The position numbers were made by a program, and so were the translations under genes. Under the pieces are notes generated by a model. That model had not been told where the DNA came from. It saw nothing but the letters and a program-made list of their open reading frames with translations, and made no database searches. Below, in pieces: positions 58,045 to 64,000 of a DNA stretch of 64,000 nt. This stretch comes from Eubacterium sp. ER2 (GTDB taxonomy: Bacteria; Bacillota; Clostridia; Lachnospirales; Lachnospiraceae). Location: NCBI RefSeq assembly GCF_000765215.1, contig NZ_JPJE01000001.1, forward strand, positions 1 through 64,000, given 5' to 3'. The stretch's first letter is position 1; every line of letters starts with the position of its first letter.

Positions 58045-58641
58045 ATGAATTACAAGAGCGGGGGATCTGTCCCCAAAGCAAACAAAAAAGTGCAGACTCT
58101 GACTATGTGCGGCCTTTTTACCGCCCTGGTGGCCATCGGAGCGTTTATCCAGATCACGATCCCCGTACAACCGCTTCCCATGCACTTCACACTCCAGTTT
58201 TATTTTGCTCTCCTGGCAGGATTTATCCTGGGCGGGAAGCACGGCAGCCTGAGCGTGGGGATCTATCTTCTCCTGGGGCTCTGCGGCGTGCCCATCTTTG
58301 CCTCCGGAGGCGGCCCCTCCTATCTGCTGCGGCCCACCTTTGGCTTTCTCCTGGGCTTCCTGTTCACGGCCGCGATCGTGGGCTGGCTGACGGAACGGTT
58401 TCACCCCAGGCACATTTTTTCCTATCTGGCCGTCTCCATGGCGGGCTTTGCGGTGATGTACCTGTCCGGTAATCTGTACTATTACGTTGTCAGCAACTAT
58501 GTGCTGGACACTCCCGTCCCGTGGAGCGTTGTGATCTTCAACTGTTTTATACTGACCGCGTCGGGAGATTTTCTCCTCTGTGTTCTCGCGTCCCTGACGG
58601 CGCGGCGGCTCATTCCGATCATAAGCAGGGTTCTCTCTTGA
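58045..58641 (+). CDS. bioY: Biotin transporter BioY
   Basis: 198 aa from the ATG at 58045; the ribosome site is weak, and the ATG at 58105 (MCGLF) is a second choice. Six helices with the BioY signature QPLPMHFTLQFYFALLAGFILGGKHGSLSVGIYLLLGLCGVPIFASGGG in consecutive blocks, and PTFGFLLGF. S-component of an ECF-type energy-coupling transporter; no EcfAA'T here, so it uses the shared module or works alone. Biotin synthesis genes are not present in the window. Confidence 0.92.
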   Translation: MNYKSGGSVPKANKKVQTLTMCGLFTALVAIGAFIQITIPVQPLPMHFTLQFYFALLAGFILGGKHGSLSVGIYLLLGLCGVPIFASGGGPSYLLRPTFGFLLGFLFTAAIVGWLTERFHPRHIFSYLAVSMAGFAVMYLSGNLYYYVVSNYVLDTPVPWSVVIFNCFILTASGDFLLCVLASLTARRLIPIISRVLS

Positions 58642-58710
58642 TCAAGAAAGAGACTTCCGACTGGAGAAGACAGGAAAGCAGTGAAACCCAATGACAGAAA
58701 TCCCTGTACC

Positions 58711-58760
58711 AAAAAAAGAGATACGGCAGGAGATAAAATCCGCCGTATCTCTATTTTTTT
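58711..58760. terminator. Bidirectional terminator between bioY and ubiB-like genes
   Basis: AGAGATACGGC (58717-58727) pairs with GCCGTATCTCT (58742-58752); runs of seven A (58711-58717) and T (58754-58760) flank it. It includes the ubiB-like stop codon. Confidence 0.9.
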
Positions 58761-60349
58761 GAGAACAGATGCTTCAAAAATACGTACATGACAATGACAA
58801 AGGCGATAAGGTAGCCGAAGGCCCCCAGCGCGGGGATGCCCCAGATCTTTGGCCTCATGTCTGTGGTACAGATGATGCTGGAGCTGATGAGAAGGGCCAT
58901 GACCCACAGGCCCATGACAATATTCTGCACCATCCTCCGAAGAAGCCTGGCAAGCTCCGGCGAGGCGTGCAGATCCAGGTTCACCTTTGTCTGCCCCTTC
59001 AGATATCCCTGCACCGCGTCCGAGACGAGGACCGGAATGTCCAGGGCTCTCTGCACCGCCCGGTACAGCGTCTTCCCGCCGCTTTTCAGCTCCTTTTTCC
59101 AGTCAAAATTCTTGACAATATTTGCCTTGATGCGGCCCGCGGCGATCTCCACCATATTGATCTCCGGGGCAATATCGGCCAGCACTCCCTCCATGTGAGT
59201 CAGGCCCCTGGCCAGCATAGTCAGTCCGTGGGGCATGATGATCCGGTTCTCCTTCATGACCTCCATCAGATCCATCATGACCTCCGCCACATCGATATCC
59301 CCCATATCCACAGTGCCGTACTTGGCCAGAAGATTGCTGATATCCTCGTAAAGCCGGCTCGGATCCGGATTTTCCTTGAACTCTCCCAGGGCCATGACAG
59401 CCTCCTGGATCAGTCCCACGTCGTTCACGGCCACGCCCCGGACAGCCTTGGCGATGAGCTCTCTGTCCCGCTCCGTGAGCCGACCCATCATGCCCATGTC
59501 GATCCAGATGATCTTGCCATCCCGGATCCGCAGGTTCCCGGGATGGGGATCCGCGTGGAAAAATCCGTCCTCTATCACCTGCTTCATGTAGTTGTCCGCC
59601 AGGCGGCTTCCCACTTCCTTCAGGTCATAGCCGTTTTCCACCAGCTTCTCCTTCTCGTCTATGCCAAAGCCGTCGATGTACTCCATGACAAGCACGTGGA
59701 TGGTCGTGTACTCCTGGTACAGCACAGGAAAGCCCACATAGGCGATGCCCTCGTTTTTCCGGGCAAACTCCTCCATATTGGCGGCCTCTGTGAGAAAATT
59801 CATCTCCTCCCGGGTCACATCCCACAGCTCTCCCAAGACCATATCCAGATCCACCATGCCCTTGATGCTCACCGGCGGGAGAAGCCTCACCGCCTTTCTA
59901 AGAAGGGAGATGTCCCTGGCCATGATGCCGTAGATCCCCTTCCTCTGCACCTTGATAACCACAGGGGAGCCGTCCTTTAAGACCGCCCTGTGCACCTGGG
60001 CGATGGAGGCGGATCCCAGCGGCTTCTCGCTGATCTCCCGGAAAATGGCGCCCCAAGGGCAGCCGTAGGACTCGTCCAGCACCTCCGACACCTCCGAGAA
60101 GGGCATGGGCTTTACGTCCGAGCGGAGCTTCATCAGCTCGTCGCAGTACCGCTTTGGAAGGATATCTGAGTGCATGGACATGATCTGCCCGATTTTTATA
60201 AAGGTGGGGCCCAGATCCTCCAGTATCATCCGCAGCTTCTCCGGCGTCAGCCCCTTGGTGATCTCGTATTTGTGCAGGACAGACGTCATCTCCCTAAGAC
60301 GGCTCTTGTACTGCCCCGCCTCCCTGTCGTCAGACTCCTGTCTACTCAT
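58751..60349 (-). CDS. ABC1/UbiB-family atypical kinase
   Basis: 532 aa. UbiB-type motifs: KxGQ in TFIKIGQIMSMHSDILP, the alanine-rich loop GSASIAQVHRAVLKDG with VVIKVQRKG, GFFHADPHPGNL, and the metal-binding IDMGMMG. Two C-terminal membrane helices (about 485-525, LWVMALLISSSIICT and LIAFVIVMYVFL). Family members are ATPases or lipid kinases linked to quinone synthesis; in an anaerobe without ubiquinone the role is open. It overlaps the phasin-like gene by 8 nt, so it is coupled to it. Confidence 0.92.
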   Translation of the reverse strand: MSRQESDDREAGQYKSRLREMTSVLHKYEITKGLTPEKLRMILEDLGPTFIKIGQIMSMHSDILPKRYCDELMKLRSDVKPMPFSEVSEVLDESYGCPWGAIFREISEKPLGSASIAQVHRAVLKDGSPVVIKVQRKGIYGIMARDISLLRKAVRLLPPVSIKGMVDLDMVLGELWDVTREEMNFLTEAANMEEFARKNEGIAYVGFPVLYQEYTTIHVLVMEYIDGFGIDEKEKLVENGYDLKEVGSRLADNYMKQVIEDGFFHADPHPGNLRIRDGKIIWIDMGMMGRLTERDRELIAKAVRGVAVNDVGLIQEAVMALGEFKENPDPSRLYEDISNLLAKYGTVDMGDIDVAEVMMDLMEVMKENRIIMPHGLTMLARGLTHMEGVLADIAPEINMVEIAAGRIKANIVKNFDWKKELKSGGKTLYRAVQRALDIPVLVSDAVQGYLKGQTKVNLDLHASPELARLLRRMVQNIVMGLWVMALLISSSIICTTDMRPKIWGIPALGAFGYLIAFVIVMYVFLKHLFSKK

Positions 60350-60713
60350 GGGCCTTATCTTCCTCCGGTCCGCCGGCCTCCTCCTGGTCGGTCTCCTCCT
60401 CTTCTCCGTCCGCCTCAGCCTCCATGGCCTGGATGCGGGCCTTCAGAGCCTCGATCTGCTCCGGCGACATGCGATCCAGAAGCGCGTCCAGCTCCTCCGG
60501 CGTGGACGCCTTCACGGACACATTGACCTTCTCCTTCATGGTCTTCTTGATATTGTGCTTGAGTTCCTCGTTCAGGGCCTTCCCCTGCTCCACGGTCAGC
60601 TCACCCTTTTTCACCATATCGTCCAGTACTTCTTTGGACTTCTCCGTCGTCACTGCCACGGCTCCGATGCCTGCCAGCAGAAGTTTTTTGATGCCGTCTC
60701 CAAAGTTTTCCAT
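60342..60713 (-). CDS. Phasin-like coiled-coil protein
   Basis: 123 aa from the ATG at 60713 (GGGAGAG upstream). Begins KKLLLAGIGAVAVTTEKSKEVLDDMVKKGELTVEQGKAL, the pattern of the PHA granule-associated phasin-like family found beside UbiB genes, followed by a coiled region and an acidic tail (EEEETDQEEAGGPEED). Probably an adaptor of the UbiB-like kinase at the membrane. Confidence 0.8.
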   Translation of the reverse strand: MENFGDGIKKLLLAGIGAVAVTTEKSKEVLDDMVKKGELTVEQGKALNEELKHNIKKTMKEKVNVSVKASTPEELDALLDRMSPEQIEALKARIQAMEAEADGEEEETDQEEAGGPEEDKAHE

Positions 60714-60779
60714 AGAAATCTCTCCCTTCACTATATCTGTCTTACTTATCCTGTTCTTCTCCGCCGTTTTGCCCTTCTC

Positions 60780-61166
60780 TTAGCCCAGCAGTCCCAGAAG
60801 GAACTGCCAGCCCTTTGGGATAAAGATGATGAGGCCCGCCGCTGCCGCCATGATGGAGGCAATCAGCACAGCCCCCGCCGCCGCATCCTTTGCCAGCTTG
60901 GCAAGGGGATGCCGCTTCTCCGTCACCAGATCCACCACTGACTCCACAGCCGTGTTCACAAGCTCCAGGGACATGATCAGGCCAAAGAGAACAAAGCAGA
61001 CGCACCACTCCAGCGCCGATATCTGAAAAAACAGCCCCGCCGCAATGACCAGAGCCATCATACAGCAGTGTATCTTCATGTTTCTCTCTTTTTTTATCAC
61101 GGCAAAAATGCCCTCAAAGGCATAGCCGAAGCTCCTGTAAAGAGGTGGCTTTTTCTGTCCGCCCAT
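60780..61166 (-). CDS. dgkA: Diacylglycerol/undecaprenol kinase
   Basis: 128 aa from the ATG at 61166 (GGAAGGAGC upstream). Three helices, with the DgkA signature ELVNTAVESVVDLVTEKRHPLAKLAKDAAAGAVLI, including the catalytic Glu. Gram-positive members phosphorylate undecaprenol to recycle the peptidoglycan lipid carrier. It lies between the UbiB/phasin pair and cyuA in the same direction (66-nt gap). Confidence 0.93.
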   Translation of the reverse strand: MGGQKKPPLYRSFGYAFEGIFAVIKKERNMKIHCCMMALVIAAGLFFQISALEWCVCFVLFGLIMSLELVNTAVESVVDLVTEKRHPLAKLAKDAAAGAVLIASIMAAAAGLIIFIPKGWQFLLGLLG

Positions 61167-61217
61167 GCTCCTTCCCTCCCGGCAGAGATTTGTCTTCATT
61201 ATAGCAGAAAACACCAG

Positions 61218-62549
61218 CTATGACAGCCGTTTTTCCTCAAAAATCTCCACAATGGTCTCCTCTGTGCCCGTCATACCCGGGGAGGCGATCCGGCCCATGT
61301 TCCGCATGGTCTCCTCCGGCGTCTTCCCGTTGATGCCGTGGACGTCCGCTATATAGATGCCGTTCATGGCAAACTCCACAGACTTGTACGCCGCGTCCAC
61401 CGCCGCGATGCCCTTCATGGTGCAGCCCTGGTTCCCGCCGTCGCAGATCATGCCCGTGATGCTGCTGGCCATGTTGTTCAGGGTGTGGGCCATCTCCTCC
61501 ACAGTGCCGCCCCGCAGCCACACAAGGCCGCAGGCCATGCCCGACCCCGCCGCTATGGCGCACCCGCAGAAGGCGGACAGCCTGCCCGAGTACTCTTTGA
61601 TGTACATGCACACAAGGTAGGAGAGGGCTGTGGCCCGAAGAAGCTGCTCCTCTGTGTAGCTGTTCACCCGGTAGGCCGCGTAGAGCGGCATGGTGGCGAT
61701 GATGCCGTGGGCCCCGGAGCCTGTGATGCTCATAGCGGGGGCGTCCAGCCCGATGACCCTGGCCTCGATGGCGCCATTGCACAGAAGGGACGCTGTGGCC
61801 TGCTCGTTGTCTGAGATCACCTGCCCTCCATTGAGCTTCAGAAGGTGACGGGCAAAGGTGGTCTTGGAGCTCTCAAGTCCCAGGTGGAAGAGCCTCAGAT
61901 TGACCTCATAGGCCTCCCGGATGAAGTCCAGCTCCGCGGCGTCCACCTTCTCTATATAGTCTACCAGCTCTGCCAGCGTATACCTGTGGATGGCATGGCC
62001 TTCCTCCCCTGCGCCGCTGTCCGCCTGCTCCTCTGTCTCTTCTCCTGCCTTCTCTCCGTCCGTCTCCCCGACCAGCTCCCGCGCCTTCTCGAAGATCGTT
62101 TCCCCGTTCACAGTGATCTTCACGATATTGGTGTGGGTGTCCCGTATGGTGACGGCAGCGGTTCCCGCCTCTGTCTCCACGCTGGCCTCGATAAAGATGC
62201 GGCTGGAGATGCTGTCAAGGATCGTCTTTACCTTTCCCTCCCGGATCAGCTCCCTGGCCTTCGCATTGTCCTCCTCCGACACGCAGGCCAGACACTCCAG
62301 CCCCTTCTTTGGGTCTCCGGCCACTGTCCCGAGAGCCGCTGCGTAGACGCTCCCCACCTGGTCAGTGCCTGGGATGCCGCAGGTGAAAGCATTTTTGTAC
62401 ATGCCGCTGTTCATGGAGACAACGACGCTTTTCACCTCCCCCGGCACACAGCTTCTGGCCTTCGCCGCCGCAAAGGCGATGGCTCCCGGCTCCGTCACTC
62501 CGAGAGCCGGCTTCATGTCCTCCCGGATCATCTCTGTCAGTTCATGCAT
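61218..62549 (-). CDS. L-cysteine desulfidase family protein (YhaM/CyuA type)
   Basis: 443 aa. Iron-sulfur serine-dehydratase-like family: EDMKPALGVTEPGAIAFAAAKA start, and conserved cysteines in SAFCGCAIAAGSGMACGLVWLRGG and GMICDGGNQGCTMKG. It splits cysteine to sulfide, ammonia and pyruvate. An acidic insertion (GETDGEKAGEETEEQADSG, about residues 165-185) is not usual in the family. GAGGGGAGG upstream of the start. Confidence 0.9.
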   Translation of the reverse strand: MHELTEMIREDMKPALGVTEPGAIAFAAAKARSCVPGEVKSVVVSMNSGMYKNAFTCGIPGTDQVGSVYAAALGTVAGDPKKGLECLACVSEEDNAKARELIREGKVKTILDSISSRIFIEASVETEAGTAAVTIRDTHTNIVKITVNGETIFEKARELVGETDGEKAGEETEEQADSGAGEEGHAIHRYTLAELVDYIEKVDAAELDFIREAYEVNLRLFHLGLESSKTTFARHLLKLNGGQVISDNEQATASLLCNGAIEARVIGLDAPAMSITGSGAHGIIATMPLYAAYRVNSYTEEQLLRATALSYLVCMYIKEYSGRLSAFCGCAIAAGSGMACGLVWLRGGTVEEMAHTLNNMASSITGMICDGGNQGCTMKGIAAVDAAYKSVEFAMNGIYIADVHGINGKTPEETMRNMGRIASPGMTGTEETIVEIFEEKRLS

Positions 62550-62571
62550 CTGTCCATCCTCCCCTCTGCTT

Positions 62572-63118
62572 TCAATTCTTTCCCCAGTAGGCTGCCGCGT
62601 ATTCTTCAGCCTGCTCGGGCGGGACGGAAAACTTCTCCGCCACCTTCTGTCCGGCTGTCTCTTGTGTCTGCCCCAGCTCCCGGCATGTCTCCACCAGGGC
62701 CCGTATTCCCTGGAGCCTGCCCCGCTCCACGCCCTGCTCTATTCCCTGTTCCCTGCCAGTATCTACGCCGTTCTGATACAGATCCTCCAACGCCTTGCAC
62801 ATATTGACCCTCGTCTCCTTTCTGTCCTTTCTCACATCTCTCAGAATTTTCTCTGAGTGCAGCAGCTCCCGCAGGGCCTGGTATGTCTCCAGGTCCACGC
62901 TCTCAAAGTACTCCCTGTACTGCTCCACGTACTCTCTCAGCTTTTCCGCATCCTGTCTACATTTTAACATGCCGAAAATCACTTGTAAATCCGTGTGGAA
63001 CCGGCTCACATCCTCCACATTTCCCACGTCGATGAGATTGGAGAGTTCCGTTAAACAGATCCGCGAACCTGTCTCTGTCCTGCAGCCACTGATTGACAGC
63101 AACATTTCCTTTTCCCAT
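62572..63118 (-). pseudogene. Rpn/PD-(D/E)XK nuclease family remnant
   Basis: An ATG at 63118 (GAAGGAG upstream) opens GKGNVAVNQWLQDRDRFADLFNGTL, the conserved start of Rpn-family recombination-promoting nucleases of Lachnospiraceae. After about 28 residues the frame shifts into a second reading frame (ending 62572) with ELSNLIDVGNVEDVSRFHTDLQV, EKLREYVEQYREYFES and the C-terminal repeats REQGIEQGVERGRLQGIRAL. The catalytic nuclease core is deleted, so it is inactive. The downstream frame alone has no proper start. Confidence 0.75.
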
Positions 63119-63322
63119 AGGCTTTTTCTCCTTCCCTATTCTGTTGTCCCGTGGCCGAAACCGCACAAAGATCCCTGCCACGGCTGTTAAAATGGAATTT
63201 CCGGCTGAACCAGCCATGAATTCACAGGAAAGTCAGATCTTTCCATGAGTTGATGAACAGAGTATAGCACCTGCGCCGGGAAAGCGCAATATGCCCGGAT
63301 TATTTTTTCTTCTCCGTTTTGG

Positions 63323-63724
63323 TCAGCCACAGCACGCAGCCGCCCAGGCCCAGATCTTCATCGCTAAAAACGAGAGAGAAAAAGGCGCCATAAAAAGCAG
63401 GCAGCCGGCAAATGGCACAAGAACTGCCCTGTGGATCATGCTTTTTCGCACCAAAAAGGGCGATGTTCCCCCTGTCATGGCCATGATCAGGGAAGTCACT
63501 GTACTGCCGGTCCACAGAAACAGGACAGGATACCCTGTAAGTCTCATAAAGAGACTGATGCACGGCATCATATACGTGGTTCGGGCCGCGTCCTCCTCGT
63601 ACCCGGCAATGACTTGGGAAATCACATACAGCAGCAGAATGACAGCCAGCCTGGCCGCCAGTTCCTCCTGGGACAGTCCTTTTTTCATCCTCTGTTCTCT
63701 GATATTCCTGCCAATCTTTGCCAT
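63323..63724 (-). pseudogene. Chimeric XRE-HTH/membrane protein, internal deletion
   Basis: 133 aa from the ATG at 63724 (AAGGGGGAAG upstream). The first 27 residues (MAKIGRNIREQRMKKGLSQE) are the first helices of an XRE HTH domain, but the recognition helix is missing and the frame passes directly into three to four membrane helices (AVILLLYVISQVIAGY, FMRLTGYPVLFLWTG, VLVPFAGCLLFMAPFSLSFL). It looks like a fusion of the start of an HTH-membrane regulator to its C-terminal membrane part by an internal deletion. Could be expressed as a membrane protein but cannot bind DNA normally. Confidence 0.55.
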
Positions 63725-63826
63725 CTTTCTTCCCCCTTCCGTCATAATGCCTGTCTATTTATCTTCATCATAGCCGGTTTCAGCGGAAAAGTCACGCAAA
63801 GAACCTTTGCCTGCACTGAGATAGCC

Positions 63827-63858
63827 AAAAAAAGAGCGGAAGACAATCTTCCACTCTT
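63827..63858 (-). terminator. Terminator of ptsI
   Basis: AAGAGCGGAAG (63832-63842) / CTTCCACTCTT (63848-63858) with one G-T pair, followed leftward by seven Ts (63827-63833). It lies 24 bp after the ptsI stop. Confidence 0.85.
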
Positions 63859-63881
63859 CTTAATTCCGCTTTATGCAAGCT

Positions 63882-64000
63882 TTATTTCACAGATGTATTT
63901 CTGATGATCTCACGGATTGGAAGCACGCTTCCTGGTGTCACGGACAGCTCGTCCACACCCATCTTCAGGAAGTCCTCCGTCAGTGTGGTGTCCGCTCCAA
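63882..64000 (-). CDS. ptsI: Phosphoenolpyruvate-protein phosphotransferase (EI), C-terminal end
   Basis: Partial; the 5' part lies beyond the window. The last 39 codons read GADTTLTEDFLKMGVDELSV and then TPGSVLPIREIIRNTSVK, the conserved end of PTS enzyme I (x-MGVDELSVSP-x-x-x-L-x-x-R). It is the general PTS phosphoryl donor from PEP to HPr. The stop TAA is at 63882-63884, followed by a terminator. Confidence 0.85.
   Translation of the reverse strand, partial: GADTTLTEDFLKMGVDELSVTPGSVLPIREIIRNTSVK

Overview
The window looks like a chromosomal stretch from a GC-rich member of the Clostridia, most likely a Lachnospiraceae-type gut anaerobe. I base this on family content: a Firmicute-type ESX/type VII secretion locus with WXG100 proteins and YukD, DUF4176 proteins, a NiaR-controlled nadABC operon, an Rpn-type nuclease remnant, ferredoxin-domain aldo/keto reductases and many LysR regulators. 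Shine-Dalgarno sites are strong and promoters are sigma-A-like. I saw no rRNA, tRNA, CRISPR array or complete insertion sequence.

Layout. 0.2-4.4 kb: methionine genes (metY and a homocysteine methyltransferase/MTHFR fusion) and a LysR gene. 4.4-7.6 kb: a second LysR gene, an aldo/keto reductase and three gene remnants. 7.6-12.1 kb: two tandem class-M-like sirtuins coupled to an AraC regulator, divergent from an Rrf2-patatin pair and a TIGR04076 gene. 12.2-14.9 kb: a flavin reductase-like gene, a MarR regulator and two radical SAM genes, matching the layout NCBI calls the radical SAM mobile pair. 15-17.7 kb: a metal efflux unit (HMA protein, P-type ATPase, ArsR). 17.7-20.3 kb: a split chromate transporter with its LysR. 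20.4-21.8 kb: a GT8 glycosyltransferase and a short DUF4097-like protein.

22.0-39.5 kb is the centrepiece: one leftward operon of 14 genes. In order of transcription these are FHA-EssC, YukD, five WXG100 proteins, a larger candidate substrate, two DUF4176 proteins, a PP2C phosphatase and four Hanks-type kinases. The kinases share nearly the same catalytic domain but differ in their C-terminal parts (ligand-like ectodomain, TPR/MORN-like ectodomain, or a DnaJ C-terminal-domain-like module with membrane helices). All four carry a threonine motif of the form ETVxxF (KTVSVF in one) in the linker. The EssC FHA domain keeps the canonical phosphothreonine-binding residues. No EsaA, EssA or EssB is present. 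I read this as a phospho-regulated type VII secretion system in which kinase-TM-ectodomain proteins may stand in for EssB; that is inference.

39.7-43.6 kb holds a LysR gene, a carboxymuconolactone decarboxylase-like gene fused to a short-chain dehydrogenase remnant, a flavodoxin and a ferredoxin-type aldo/keto reductase. 43.7-49.0 kb is an FtsX-type ABC exporter with a two-component system. 49.1-50.6 kb is an autoregulated ECF sigma/anti-sigma pair. 50.6-56.2 kb is a nadA-nadB-nadC-niaR-NUDIX-epimerase operon with a NiaR operator over its promoter. 56.3-58.6 kb carries a PTS EIIC-like fusion and bioY. 58.7-63.8 kb carries UbiB-like kinase, phasin-like, dgkA and cyuA genes and two deletion-scarred genes. 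The window ends in the 3' end of ptsI. Seven gene remnants, most of them joining sequences from separate parts of genes, suggest a genome that loses genes through short internal deletions.
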